Positions 37,509 through 47,102 of a stretch of 64,000 bases of DNA are shown one piece after another. Under the pieces are notes generated by a model. It did no database searches, was not told the origin of the DNA, and worked only from the letters and a program-made list of their open reading frames with translations. Made by a program: the position numbers and the translations under genes. How positions within the stretch are numbered: the stretch's first letter is position 1; every line of letters begins with the position of its first letter. Source of the stretch: Aquimarina pacifica (GTDB lineage: Bacteria > Bacteroidota > Bacteroidia > Flavobacteriales > Flavobacteriaceae); NCBI RefSeq assembly GCF_000520955.1, contig NZ_JACC01000029.1, positions 19,346 through 83,345 of the forward strand, read 5' to 3'.

Positions 37509-37847
37509 TTATCTTCTTCTGATCTTATATGAGTTAAAGCTCTTTATTAAACTATTTTCTTGAATCCACATTAAAAGTGGAATTGAGAAGGTTATCGTCC
37601 CTATTAATCCGAAAAAAAATAACAAAATAAAAGTAACTACAACACTTATTCCCAATGCTAATAGCAATTTTTTAGTGTCATTAACAGCATCTATTCTATT
37701 GATGTGCTTATTTTCTATTTTTCCACAATGCAAACAATTTACTTTAACCTCATCACCAATCTTCATTTGTAAGTCTCCTCTCGTTGGGGCAACGGGTGTA
37801 AATTTATTTTGCTTTTTACATCCAGAACAGGTAAACTCTAATCTCAT
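37509..37847 (-). CDS. Zinc-ribbon membrane protein of unknown function
   Basis: 112 residues. Two CxxC pairs (FTCSGCKK near residue 6 and VNCLHCGK near 39) form a zinc ribbon, and two hydrophobic helices follow (about 60-78 and 80-95). The C-terminus is basic. No enzymatic motif. It is embedded between peroxiredoxin and scoB on the same strand with short gaps. Confidence 0.82.
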   Translation of the reverse strand: MRLEFTCSGCKKQNKFTPVAPTRGDLQMKIGDEVKVNCLHCGKIENKHINRIDAVNDTKKLLLALGISVVVTFILLFFFGLIGTITFSIPLLMWIQENSLIKSFNSYKIRRR

Positions 37848-37902
37848 AAAACAGTTTTATATTTGTGCGTTAATTACAACCTATTTTTTCAAGTTTTAAA
37901 GT

Positions 37903-38544
37903 CTAATTCAAATTAGGCTGAGGAGTCATTCTTAGATATGGCTTAATTTCTTTGTGTCCTTTCGGAAACAATTCTGGGATTTGTTCATTCGTTACAGCTG
38001 GCGAAATCACACAGTCCTCACCATTGTTCCAGTTTGCCGGGGTAGCCACCTTATGGTACGCGGTTAACTGAAGTGAATCTATTACACGTATTAATTCATC
38101 AAAATTTCTACCGGTAGAAGCAGGATAAGTAATAGTAAGCTTGATTTTTTTATCCGGTCCAATTACAAAGACAGAACGAACAGTCAATTGGCTATCGGCA
38201 TTTGGATGAATCATATCATAGAGTTCTGATACTTTTCTATCATCATCTGCTATTATAGGAAAATTAACAGTTGTTTTTTGGGTCTCATTAATATCTTTAA
38301 TCCACCCATGGTGTGACTCTAACCCATCTACACTTAATGCCGCAACCTTTACGTTACGTTCATTAAATTGTTGTGTATATTTTGCTACTGTCCCTAATTC
38401 TGTAGTACAAACAGGTGTATAATCAGCGGGGTGCGAAAAGAGAACCCCCCAATTATCTCCTAACCAGCTATGAAAATCAATTTCGCCTTCTGTTGTTTGT
38501 GCTGTAAAGTTTGGTGCTTCATCACCTAATCGTAATACTGCCAT
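37903..38544 (-). CDS. Peroxiredoxin, Prx6 (1-Cys) type
   Basis: 213 residues. The peroxidatic cysteine is C46 in the PADYTPVCTTELG motif. The long C-terminal arm (RVIDSLQLTAYHKVATPANW, then PKGHKEIKPYLRMTPQP) is typical of the Prx6/AhpC-TSA extended group. It reduces H2O2 and alkyl peroxides. Another cysteine (EDCVISP) is present and could serve in resolution. It starts 34 bases after the scoA stop and is in the same unit. Confidence 0.95.
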   Translation of the reverse strand: MAVLRLGDEAPNFTAQTTEGEIDFHSWLGDNWGVLFSHPADYTPVCTTELGTVAKYTQQFNERNVKVAALSVDGLESHHGWIKDINETQKTTVNFPIIADDDRKVSELYDMIHPNADSQLTVRSVFVIGPDKKIKLTITYPASTGRNFDELIRVIDSLQLTAYHKVATPANWNNGEDCVISPAVTNEQIPELFPKGHKEIKPYLRMTPQPNLN

Positions 38545-38578
38545 GATTTGTGTTTTTAATAATTTATGTTAGTGAAGA

Positions 38579-39280
38579 TTATTCTCTTTGGCGCACTGTG
38601 CGCTGTTCAATTCTTTTCTCGTATTGCGCTCCTTTAAAGATTCGTTGTACAAAAATTCCTGGGATATGAATTTTATCAGGGTCCAATGCTCCTGCGGGTA
38701 CTAATTCTTCTACTTCGACTACGGTAATCTTTGCAGCCCCGCACATGCAGGGATTAAAGTTTCTCGCTGTTCCTTTGAATATTAAATTACCTGCTTCGTC
38801 ACCTTTCCAGGCCTTGATAAAGGCAAAATCAGCCTGAACCGCATGTTCGAGCACATACATCTTGCCATCAAATTCTCTGGTTTCTTTTCCCTCTGCTACT
38901 TCGGTACCATATCCTGCTGGTGTATAAAAGGCAGGAAAACCTCTTTGGGCTGCACTACATCGCTCAGCTAAGGTTCCCTGAGGTATAAGTTCTACTTCAA
39001 GTTCTCCGCTTAGCATCTGGCGCTCAAATTCATCATTTTCTCCCACATAGGAAGAAACCATTTTTTTTATTTGTTTCTTTTGGAGTAAAAGTCCTAATCC
39101 GAAATCATCAACTCCTGCATTATTAGATACACAGGTAAGTCCTTTTATATTGAGTTTTACAAGCTCTGCAATAGCATTCTCAGGGATCCCACATAACCCA
39201 AACCCTCCTAATAAAAATGTCATATTGTCTTCGACGCCTAACAACGCTTCAGTCACGTTGGATACCGTTTTACGAATCAT
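38579..39280 (-). CDS. scoA: 3-oxoacid CoA-transferase, subunit A
   Basis: 233 residues. The glycine-rich start [16 protein letters not shown], the [16 protein letters not shown] motif and the [25 protein letters not shown] stretch define the alpha subunit. It is the first gene of a unit that continues with peroxiredoxin, zinc-ribbon protein and scoB. The split of A and B subunits is unusual, as they normally abut. Confidence 0.95.
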   Translation of the reverse strand: MIRKTVSNVTEALLGVEDNMTFLLGGFGLCGIPENAIAELVKLNIKGLTCVSNNAGVDDFGLGLLLQKKQIKKMVSSYVGENDEFERQMLSGELEVELIPQGTLAERCSAAQRGFPAFYTPAGYGTEVAEGKETREFDGKMYVLEHAVQADFAFIKAWKGDEAGNLIFKGTARNFNPCMCGAAKITVVEVEELVPAGALDPDKIHIPGIFVQRIFKGAQYEKRIEQRTVRQRE

Positions 39281-39440
39281 ATTGTTTCTAATTTATCTGA
39301 CTAAAAGTACTAAAAAATAGCACCATTTCCTTTCCAAATTAGATAGTTTTAAGACTACAATATGTTTTCTTTTTTTTGTTAACGAGAATTTAAGAACTTT
39401 CTATTTTTATAACAGATATTAATAATAGTATTAAGAAACA

Positions 39441-41780
39441 TTATAGACTAAAATCGTCTATACCTTCATCCTGTTGCTGAATCGCTTTTTTCTTAAAAGC
39501 TTCGCAATCTACTTCTATTGATAGCTCTTCGGGTTGCGCAAATGCTTTTTTAGAAATACTTAGGGTTTTATCAGCATAGCATTTCTTCATAAACAACCCC
39601 CAAATAGGCAGTGCCATCGCAGCCCCTTGTCCAAATCTTGTCGTAGGAAAATGCGTTGCTCTATCATCTGCTCCTACCCATACTCCTGTACAAAGATTGG
39701 GTACAATCCCCATAAACCATCCATCACTTTGATTTTGGGTAGTTCCCGTCTTACCAGCAATCGGATTCGTAAACTCATACGGATATCCTGTGATAACATT
39801 TTTAAGATCATACCTAGAAGACGCTCCTGTTCTCAAGCGTGTTCCTGAGCCATATTGTGTTACCCCTTCCATAAGGTTAATGGTAACATATGCCGCTTCT
39901 TTACTAAGTACATCACGAGTTTCTGGCACAAATTGATATAGAACAGCTCCATTTTTATCTTCAATACTAGTAATTGTTACAGGTTTGGTGTAAATGCCTT
40001 GATTCGCAAAAGTACTATAAGCACCTACCATTTCTGATAACTTAAGGTCTACTGACCCTAATGATATAGAAGCCACTTCTATAATCTCAGATTCTATACC
40101 CATTTTCTTTGCCAAACGAACAATTGGCTCAGGTCCTATTCTATCCATTAAACGTGCTGATATTGTGTTTACAGATTTTGCCAATGCCCCTTTAAGACTC
40201 AAATAACCTGTATAATCAGCATCACTGTTTTTGGGTGTCCAATCATTTTCTACCACTCCATGAGATCCTACTGGGATCGTAATTTGAGACACTGGGATTG
40301 TATCACAAGGAGATAATTTAAGCTGATCTATTGCTGTTGCATATACGAATGGTTTAAATGTTGACCCTACTTGACGGGTTCCTTGATACACATGGTCATA
40401 TTGAAAATGCTTGTAATTAATACCTCCGACCCAAGCCTTCACATGGCCTGTTTGAGGCTCCATTGACATAACACCTGATCGTAAAAATTGCTTGTAATAA
40501 AGCATAGAATCTCGAGGTGTCATGATCGTATCTATTTCTCCTTTCCAACTAAAAATTTTCATCTCTGTTTTCTTGTCAAAAGAAGCAAGAATCTCTTCTT
40601 CACTTTTACCTTGACTTAACATCTTTTTTCTTCTAGCTGATGATCGTATCCCTCTATTTAAAATACCTTTAATTTCGTCTTTAGTTAAATTCCTAAATGG
40701 ACTTGTTTTATTGTTCTTCTCTTGCTTGTTAAATTCTTTTTGTAAGTTAGACATATGGGCTGCTACAGCTTCTTCTGCATATTTTTGCATTCTAGAATCT
40801 ATAGTCACATTAATTCGTAGACCATCTCTATATATATCATAATAATCTGGTTCTCCTTCTTCATCTTCTCCTTTAGGATTATTTTTCACCCAGTTAGACA
40901 TCCAGCTTCTTACATATTCTCTAAAATAGGTCGCAGTACCATCATTATGTCCTTCTGGAGAATAATCAAGCTCCAAAGGTAATGCCTGTAAACGTTCCTT
41001 TTCTTTCTCAGTGATATATTCATACTTCTCCATTTGCTTGAGCACAACATTTCTTCTCGTTCGAACCATTTCTGGTCTACGTAATGGATTAAATAATGAA
41101 GAATTTTTAAGCATACCTACAAGTACTGCTGCTTCCTCTATCTTTAGGTCTTTAGGATGTTTTCCAAAATAAATACGTGATGCAGAACTAATACCAATTG
41201 CTTGATTAAGAAAATCGTACTTATTAAGGTACATAGCAATAATTTCTTTTTTAGTGTATTGCCTTTCAAGTCTTGTAGCGATTACCCATTCTTGAATTTT
41301 TTGCTTGATTCGTTCCCAAATATTTTTAGAACCTCCGCCAGAAAACAACAATTTTGCCAATTGTTGAGTGATCGTACTAGCTCCTCCTCTCGTGCCTAAA
41401 AAAGTAATTGCCCTTAATGTTCCTCTTGCATCAATCCCTGAATGTTTATAATATCTTGCATCTTCTGTCGCAATCAGGGCATCTACCAAATTTTGAGGTA
41501 AATCTTCATAACTAATAGGAGTCCTATTTTCTTTAAAGAAAGTTCCTATTTGCACGCCGTCTGCAGAAATAATCTGAGTTGCTAGATCATTTTGGGGGTT
41601 TTCTAGTTCTTCGAATTTTGGCATTTCTCCGAATGCTCCCCAACTGGCTAGAAGAAATAATAGCATAACCAATAGCACTCCTGATCCAAATAAGATCCAG
41701 AAAACCTTTATATATTTTAGAGAACTACTTAATGAAGTCTTTGATTTTTTCTTTATCGATTTACGTTTTACCGATGCCAT
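39441..41780 (-). CDS. Penicillin-binding protein 1A (bifunctional transglycosylase/transpeptidase)
   Basis: 779 residues. A basic N-terminus and a signal anchor (near 25-48) precede the GT51 transglycosylase domain (ATEDARYYKHSGIDARGTLRA with the catalytic Glu, and GGASTITQQLAKLL). The transpeptidase domain carries SxxK as STFKPF, SxN as SVNTI and KTGT as KTGTTQ. It polymerises and cross-links peptidoglycan in the periplasm. It follows gldH on the same strand by about 150 bases, an arrangement I recall from other flavobacteria. Confidence 0.95.
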   Translation of the reverse strand: MASVKRKSIKKKSKTSLSSSLKYIKVFWILFGSGVLLVMLLFLLASWGAFGEMPKFEELENPQNDLATQIISADGVQIGTFFKENRTPISYEDLPQNLVDALIATEDARYYKHSGIDARGTLRAITFLGTRGGASTITQQLAKLLFSGGGSKNIWERIKQKIQEWVIATRLERQYTKKEIIAMYLNKYDFLNQAIGISSASRIYFGKHPKDLKIEEAAVLVGMLKNSSLFNPLRRPEMVRTRRNVVLKQMEKYEYITEKEKERLQALPLELDYSPEGHNDGTATYFREYVRSWMSNWVKNNPKGEDEEGEPDYYDIYRDGLRINVTIDSRMQKYAEEAVAAHMSNLQKEFNKQEKNNKTSPFRNLTKDEIKGILNRGIRSSARRKKMLSQGKSEEEILASFDKKTEMKIFSWKGEIDTIMTPRDSMLYYKQFLRSGVMSMEPQTGHVKAWVGGINYKHFQYDHVYQGTRQVGSTFKPFVYATAIDQLKLSPCDTIPVSQITIPVGSHGVVENDWTPKNSDADYTGYLSLKGALAKSVNTISARLMDRIGPEPIVRLAKKMGIESEIIEVASISLGSVDLKLSEMVGAYSTFANQGIYTKPVTITSIEDKNGAVLYQFVPETRDVLSKEAAYVTINLMEGVTQYGSGTRLRTGASSRYDLKNVITGYPYEFTNPIAGKTGTTQNQSDGWFMGIVPNLCTGVWVGADDRATHFPTTRFGQGAAMALPIWGLFMKKCYADKTLSISKKAFAQPEELSIEVDCEAFKKKAIQQQDEGIDDFSL

Positions 41781-41929
41781 AAATAAACTGTTTAAAATCT
41801 ATTAGTAACAGTTCAGATGAATACTTATTTATTATTCTTTATCAGGTTCTATTTGATTATAAAGAAAAGCCCCATCTGATCTTTTTATTTGAAAATATTT
41901 AAACGAGCAAACCAATACTATACATATAT

Positions 41930-42430
41930 CTATTGCTCTATTTCTTGTGCATACTCTATTCTAAATCCAACATCAGTAATCCCCTCAAGTGACGAAACAC
42001 CATTAACCTCTCCGTTTTTTCTCATAGCATGATGAATTACCAGAACGTACTTACCTTCTTCTTTAAAAGTAACTTTTTCTTTATACCAAAGTTTATTTTC
42101 TTTTACATCAGAAAACCCACTACCCAGCCATGTCCCATCAGGTTCTGCCATTTGATACTCTAAGGTGTCTGTCACTACCTTACCATTCGGGAATTTCATT
42201 TCACTAATCAAAAATAAATTGCTGTACTTATATTCATTCGTATTACGAATATTAAAAAATAAGTTATAGCTCTGTAATGAATCAAGTTCAGGAAGCTCAA
42301 AATTTACTTTCTCATCAATCTCCCAAGTACCAGAAACTGTTTGATAGGAATCAAAAACTCTTTTATCATCACAAGAAATACATGTGATTAGACCCACTAA
42401 AACTAAAAAAAACTTACGACTTCTTGTCAT
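41930..42430 (-). CDS. gldH: Gliding-motility lipoprotein GldH
   Basis: 166 residues from the ATG at 42430 (MTRSRKFFLVLVGLITCISC, acceptor Cys20). An upstream start at 42505 would add an unlikely 25-residue leader. The mature part has the GldH pattern: DDKRVFDSYQTV, FNIRNTNEYKYSNLFL, and a C-terminal half with GVSSLEGITDVGFRIE. GldH is required for gliding and associated type IX secretion in Flavobacterium johnsoniae. The start overlaps the ricT end by 17 bases, so translation is probably coupled. It is the clearest lineage marker in the window. Confidence 0.92.
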   Translation of the reverse strand: MTRSRKFFLVLVGLITCISCDDKRVFDSYQTVSGTWEIDEKVNFELPELDSLQSYNLFFNIRNTNEYKYSNLFLISEMKFPNGKVVTDTLEYQMAEPDGTWLGSGFSDVKENKLWYKEKVTFKEEGKYVLVIHHAMRKNGEVNGVSSLEGITDVGFRIEYAQEIEQ

Positions 42431-43751
42431 TATTTTTATTACGATATCTACGTTTTTTGTTACGTTGATTATTTGATTTATTGGTATTCTTTTTATCAGA
42501 AGCACCTTCTTTTGAGGTATTAGAAGCTACTTTTTGTTTTTGTGTGTTTTTTGAGGCAGTTGATTTTTGTGGCTTATTTTTTTTGGTCGTTTGTCTTTCT
42601 GAAGATGCTGGTTTTGCATTTCTTTTCTTATTACGATTTCTTCTTCTTCGACTACGTTTTGGCTGATCAAATCGTGTTAAGCTATCTTGTCCTACAACGT
42701 TTTCAAAATCTGTTTTAGTATCTTCTAACAAATCTGATGCAAAATCTTCTAAGCTTGCGATTTTTTCATTATTATTATTCGAAGCTATTATCTCGTTAAC
42801 ATCTTCTGCAGTAATCTTATGCCAATTCATCCATTCTCCTTCATAGGCATACCATAATACGCCCTTGAAAATATCTATTTTTTGACAAACAGCTGTTCCT
42901 TTTTCTGTTCTAAGTTTTGTTTCCGTTTTCGGAAAACTTTTTAACGCATCGATATATGCATCTAACTCATAATTAAGACAGCATTTTAATTTCCCACATT
43001 GTCCTGCAAGTTTTTGAGGATTAAGAGATAATTGTTGATACCTTGCAGCACTCGTATTCACAGATCTAAAATCTGTAAGCCACGTAGAACAGCATAATTC
43101 TCGACCACAAGAACCAATACCTCCTAATCTAGCTGCTTCTTGTCTAAACCCAACTTGTCTCATCTCTATTCGGGTACTAAACTCATGCGCAAACTCCTTA
43201 ATCAATTGTCTGAAATCAACACGTTCTTCGGCTGTATAGTAGAAAGTTGCTTTTGATCCGTCTCCTTGAAACTCGATATCCGAGATCTTCATTTGAAGTT
43301 CTAATCGAATTGCAATTTCTCGAGCTCGAACCTTCATAGATTCTTCTCTATCCCGAGCTTTTTGCCATATATCAATATCTTTTTGAGAAGCTTTTCTGTA
43401 GACTTTTCTTACTTCATCACTGTTGGTTTCTATTTTCTTTCTCTTCATCTGGATCCGAACTAACTCTCCAGTTAGGGTAACTATACCTACATCATGGCCA
43501 GGTGAAGATTCTGTTGCAATGATATCTCCTATACTTAAAGAAATATTTTCTGGACTCTTATAGAAGTGTTTTCTTCCATTTTTAAATCGTACTTCTACAT
43601 ACGGAAAAGGCGCCGATCCGCTGGGAAGCGACATATTAGACAACCAATCAAAAACAGTTAATTTATTGCAACCATCTGTACCACAGGTACCATTATTCTT
43701 ACAGCCTTTTGGCTGCCCGTCTTTTGCGGAGGAACAACTGTTACACCCCAT
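42414..43751 (-). CDS. ricT: PSP1-domain protein RicT-like with basic low-complexity tail
   Basis: 445 residues. The cysteine-rich N-terminus (MGCNSCSSAKDG, then CKNNGTCGTDGC) and the central SCGRELCCSTWL and GQCGKLKCCLNYE motifs suit the Fe-S-binding Ric complex seen with RicT (YaaT) of Bacillus. The PSP1 domain spans about 60-270. From about residue 365 a tail of roughly 80 residues is almost all K, R, N, T and S, suggesting RNA binding or a disordered linker. Upstream of gldH in the same unit. Functional equivalence to Bacillus RicT is inferred. Confidence 0.88.
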   Translation of the reverse strand: MGCNSCSSAKDGQPKGCKNNGTCGTDGCNKLTVFDWLSNMSLPSGSAPFPYVEVRFKNGRKHFYKSPENISLSIGDIIATESSPGHDVGIVTLTGELVRIQMKRKKIETNSDEVRKVYRKASQKDIDIWQKARDREESMKVRAREIAIRLELQMKISDIEFQGDGSKATFYYTAEERVDFRQLIKEFAHEFSTRIEMRQVGFRQEAARLGGIGSCGRELCCSTWLTDFRSVNTSAARYQQLSLNPQKLAGQCGKLKCCLNYELDAYIDALKSFPKTETKLRTEKGTAVCQKIDIFKGVLWYAYEGEWMNWHKITAEDVNEIIASNNNNEKIASLEDFASDLLEDTKTDFENVVGQDSLTRFDQPKRSRRRRNRNKKRNAKPASSERQTTKKNKPQKSTASKNTQKQKVASNTSKEGASDKKNTNKSNNQRNKKRRYRNKNNDKKS

Positions 43752-43910
43752 ATTTTCTATCTATATTGGAATTTGTCTGCAACTATTCACGGGTTACAAC
43801 AAATATGGTTCTTACTAAAATTTGGAAATGTATTTTACATTTCTAATTTCTCAATCGCTAAAGATACTATAAAAAAAATTCATGTTAGAAGCATCTTTTA
43901 CTTTTTAGCC

Positions 43911-44942
43911 TCACCGTTTAAACTTCAATGCTTCTGAGCGTCCTTTTTTAAAAATTTTATTGCTGTTGCCCTTCCCTTTTCTCAACTCTTTTTGCTCCTC
44001 GAATGGTAATCTGTTAATATCACTACATTCTTTTGAGCAACAATTTTCGAATTCTTTGGCACATGAAGAACATTGAATAAATAATAAATGGCATGCCTCA
44101 TTTTCGCAATTTACGTGATCATCACAGGGTTCGCCACACTGATGACAATTTGAGATTACATCATTAGTTATTCTCTCTGATCGTCTATGATCAAAGACGA
44201 AATTTTTACCAAGGAACTTATTCTCTAGCCCTTCGGCTTCTACTTGCCTTGCATATTCTATGATACCTCCTTCTAACTGAAATACGTTTTTAAATCCTTT
44301 ATGTTTGTAATACGCACTTGCTTTTTCACAACGAATACCACCAGTACAATACATTACGAGTTTTTTATCTTCTTTACTATCTTTAAGATCCTCTTCTATA
44401 ATATCTAATGAATCTCTAAACGTATCTACATCTGGGGTAATTGCTCCTTTGAAATGACCTATTTCGCTCTCATAATGATTACGCATATCAACCAGCACCG
44501 TATCGGGCTCATCGATAAGGGTATTAAATGTTTTGGCATCAACATGAACTCCTTTGTCAGTTACATCAAAAGCACCATCATCAAGACCATCAGCAACTAT
44601 TTTGTGACGTACTTTTACTTTTAACTTAAGAAAAGATTTAATATCCTGTTCTCTAGCTATATTAAGTCGTACATTTTCTAAAAAAGTAATACTATCTAAA
44701 TGCTTTTTAAAGGCATTAAATTTTGGAGCAGGAACCGACAATTGGCCATTTATGCCTTCTTTGGCGACATAAATTCGTCCCAAAACATCAAGCTCGTTCC
44801 AATGTATAAAAAGATGATTTCTGAAAATCTCAGTATTGCCTATGTGCGCATATTTATAGAAAGAAAGCGTTAGACGCTCTGTACCAGCCTCATCAATAAG
44901 AGCTGCTCTTTCTTTGGCGCTTAATTTGTTGTACAGTTGCAT
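43911..44942 (-). CDS. trhO: tRNA uridine(34) hydroxylase, rhodanese family
   Basis: 343 residues. An N-terminal acylphosphatase-like region is followed by a rhodanese domain with active-site Cys in CTGGIRCEKASAYY, as in E. coli TrhO (YceA), which makes 5-hydroxyuridine at U34. The C-terminal extension has paired cysteines (CHQCGEPC, CSSCAKEF, CCSKEC) that likely bind zinc. The gene precedes ricT by 159 bases on the same strand. Confidence 0.93.
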   Translation of the reverse strand: MQLYNKLSAKERAALIDEAGTERLTLSFYKYAHIGNTEIFRNHLFIHWNELDVLGRIYVAKEGINGQLSVPAPKFNAFKKHLDSITFLENVRLNIAREQDIKSFLKLKVKVRHKIVADGLDDGAFDVTDKGVHVDAKTFNTLIDEPDTVLVDMRNHYESEIGHFKGAITPDVDTFRDSLDIIEEDLKDSKEDKKLVMYCTGGIRCEKASAYYKHKGFKNVFQLEGGIIEYARQVEAEGLENKFLGKNFVFDHRRSERITNDVISNCHQCGEPCDDHVNCENEACHLLFIQCSSCAKEFENCCSKECSDINRLPFEEQKELRKGKGNSNKIFKKGRSEALKFKR

Positions 44943-45066
44943 GCTATACCCACGTTTTAAGTTAAAGAAATATTTTATGAGTGCAAAAATACAAATAGTT
45001 CAAGGATATGCCAAAAAGAGTATATCATTCTGACACCAACATTTTTTTTAACGATAAGGCCGAAAC

Positions 45067-45102
45067 AAAAAAATGCCTCGAAAATAATTCGAGGCATTTT
45101 TT
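45067..45102. terminator. Bidirectional terminator between trhO and recA
   Basis: Arms ATGCCTCGAA (45073-45082) and TTCGAGGCAT (45088-45097) form a perfect stem with a 5-base loop, flanked by A-run and T-run. It lies upstream of both divergent genes trhO and recA, so it terminates neither of them. The best explanation is a small minus-strand transcript from 45.1-45.3 kb (see the ORF at 45149-45235). Confidence 0.9.
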
Positions 45103-45108
45103 GGCCAA

Positions 45109-45147
45109 TTCGTTATTATATTAACTAATCAAAACTATAATAACGAA
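45109..45147 (-). repeat. Long inverted repeat at the 3' end of a small transcription unit
   Basis: Arms TTCGTTATTATA (45109-45120) and TATAATAACGAA (45136-45147) are perfectly complementary over 12 bases with a 15-base loop. It sits between the stop of the 28-codon ORF and the terminator. Together these form an RNA with two consecutive hairpins if transcribed from the minus strand. Confidence 0.75.
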
Positions 45148-45148
45148 G

Positions 45149-45235
45149 CTAACCACCGTCTACCAGAAAATTAGAAATTCTAATTGTAGTACTGGCTTTA
45201 TGGGTTTGTTTTATGACCTTTTTAAGAAATTTCAT
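45149..45235 (-). CDS. Small 28-residue protein with its own terminator
   Basis: ATG at 45235 opens 28 codons to TAG: a basic N-terminal half (MKFLKKVIKQTHKAST), then TIRISNFLVDGG. The start codon overlaps the stop of an upstream 10-codon frame (MNKREKNDVE) through ATGA, suggesting coupling. A GGGAG-containing purine run lies upstream of the ATG. TATTTTTA, near the -7 consensus, is further upstream. The ORF is followed by a 12-base inverted repeat and a strong terminator, so the unit 45067-45300 looks like an independent small gene. It fills part of the 555-base trhO-recA gap; the rest (45301-45497) shows only AT-rich sequence. Function unknown. Confidence 0.5.
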   Translation of the reverse strand: MKFLKKVIKQTHKASTTIRISNFLVDGG

Positions 45236-45497
45236 TCTACATCGTTCTTCTCCCTTTTATTCATATTTGCTTTTTTAATAGATGCTAAAAATACTTTATG
45301 GTTGCGCTGAGTCTAGAAATACTTTCTATATTATAAAATTTAAAGTACAAATTATATTATATCCATAAGCAAAAAAGCCATTATACCCTTATCGAATTAC
45401 CTTACCCATAAATGATCAGTTTGTTGTTAATAACGATTTTAGAATCCATATCACAACTACAAAAAGAAGTAGTACTTTAGCAAAAAGTTTATTAATA

Positions 45498-46535
45498 ATG
45501 TCAAATCCCGATATATTTGAACAACAAATGAGTACAGAGAAAGACGCAAAATTAAAAGCCTTAAAACTTACCCTAGATAAATTAGATAAAGCATACGGAA
45601 AAGGAACAGTAATGAAGATGGGTGACACCGCTGTTCAGGAAGTTGATGTAATCCCTACAGGATCTCTAGGGTTGGACTTAGCACTTGGTGTTGGGGGGTA
45701 TCCTAGAGGAAGAGTTGTTGAGATTTACGGACCAGAATCTTCTGGTAAAACGACCCTTACTCTACACGCCATTGCCCAGGCACAAAAAAATGGAGGAATT
45801 GCTGCATTTATTGATGCAGAACACGCTTTTGATCGTTTCTATGCAGAAAAGCTTGGTGTAGATATTGAAAATCTGATTATTTCTCAACCAGATAATGGTG
45901 AGCAAGCACTAGAGATTGCTGATAATCTTATACGTTCTGGAGCCATTGATATTATTGTGGTAGATTCTGTAGCGGCCTTAACTCCAAAAAGTGAGATAGA
46001 AGGAGAGATGGGAGATTCTAAAATGGGACTTCATGCAAGATTAATGTCTCAGGCACTTCGTAAATTAACAAGTTCAATAAGCAAAACGAACTGCACCGTA
46101 ATTTTTATTAATCAACTTCGTGAAAAAATTGGTGTAATGTTTGGAAATCCCGAAACTACTACAGGCGGTAATGCATTAAAATTTTACGCCTCTGTTAGAT
46201 TAGACATTCGTCGTTCTACACAAATAAAAGATAGTAATAGTGAAGTTCTGGGTAATAAAACTCGTGTAAAAGTGGTGAAAAACAAAGTAGCACCACCTTT
46301 CAGAACTGCAGAATTCGATATCATGTATGGAAAAGGAATTTCTAAAAATGGTGAAATAATAGATATTGGCGTTGATTATGAAATTGTAAAGAAATCTGGA
46401 TCATGGTTTAGCTATCAAGACACTAAACTAGGGCAAGGGCGTGATTCTGTAAAGGCATTACTGAATGATAATCCCGAGCTTATGGAAGAACTTGAGGAAA
46501 AAATCAAGGAAGCCATAAAAATAGCCAAAGGATAA
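45498..46535 (+). CDS. recA: Recombinase RecA
   Basis: 345 residues. It has an N-terminal helix, the Walker [11 protein letters not shown] (about 73-82), [10 protein letters not shown], Walker [12 protein letters not shown]1/L2 region with [15 protein letters not shown] and [20 protein letters not shown]. Catalyses strand exchange and LexA-type co-protease activity. No SOS box could be recognised upstream. A terminator follows within 25 bases. Confidence 0.97.
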   Translation: MSNPDIFEQQMSTEKDAKLKALKLTLDKLDKAYGKGTVMKMGDTAVQEVDVIPTGSLGLDLALGVGGYPRGRVVEIYGPESSGKTTLTLHAIAQAQKNGGIAAFIDAEHAFDRFYAEKLGVDIENLIISQPDNGEQALEIADNLIRSGAIDIIVVDSVAALTPKSEIEGEMGDSKMGLHARLMSQALRKLTSSISKTNCTVIFINQLREKIGVMFGNPETTTGGNALKFYASVRLDIRRSTQIKDSNSEVLGNKTRVKVVKNKVAPPFRTAEFDIMYGKGISKNGEIIDIGVDYEIVKKSGSWFSYQDTKLGQGRDSVKALLNDNPELMEELEEKIKEAIKIAKG

Positions 46536-46555
46536 GAACTTCCTTAAAAAAAATT

Positions 46556-46582
46556 AAAATCCCGAAGATTCGGGATTTTTTT
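46556..46582 (+). terminator. Rho-independent terminator after recA
   Basis: Arms AATCCCGA and TCGGGATT around AGAT, with extra A-T pairs and a run of T to 46582. It starts 20 bases after the recA stop. Confidence 0.93.
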
Positions 46583-46664
46583 ATACCTTCAAAGCAACCT
46601 TATGCATAGTTCATCATCTACTATTTAGAATAAATCTGTGCAGATTTCTCAAAAACCCCAAAAC

Positions 46665-47090
46665 ATGAGAAGGAAAAAACTATTTTTAATGCTCGTTATA
46701 ATCGCTACCTTTTTTGGGTGTAGTGAAGAGGATGACAAAAAAACAAACTTCTTGTATGAGTTAGTTACCATACAAGATGCTGTCTTTCCTGAAGAATTTA
46801 TTGAGGGAGAAGTATACACTATTTTAGTATCGTATTTTAGACCTACCGATTGTCATTCTTTTTCTGGTTTCGATTTTACGACATCAAAAAACAAACGAAC
46901 AATCGCGGTAGTTAATTTAGTGGTAGACAATAATGATTGCTCAGATTTAGAAAAAACAGATCTAATTGAAGTGTCTTTTGATTTTCAAGTTGGCTCTGAA
47001 AATTCTTATATTTTTGAATTCTGGGAAGGAAGAGATGAAAATAGGGAAAATCAATTTTTTACAATAGAAATACCTGTTGTAAAATCATAA
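46665..47090 (+). CDS. Small lipoprotein upstream of an ECF sigma factor
   Basis: 141 residues from the ATG at 46665 (MRRKKLFLMLVIIATFFGC, acceptor Cys19). A GTG at 46638 is in frame but would precede the signal peptide by nine odd residues. The mature region is strand-rich with a C...C pair (PTDCHSF and NDCSDL). No recognised domain. The stop lies 12 bases from the chosen sigma-factor start, so the two are probably co-transcribed. Confidence 0.78.
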   Translation: MRRKKLFLMLVIIATFFGCSEEDDKKTNFLYELVTIQDAVFPEEFIEGEVYTILVSYFRPTDCHSFSGFDFTTSKNKRTIAVVNLVVDNNDCSDLEKTDLIEVSFDFQVGSENSYIFEFWEGRDENRENQFFTIEIPVVKS

Positions 47091-47102
47091 AAAAAGTTGC
47101 TA

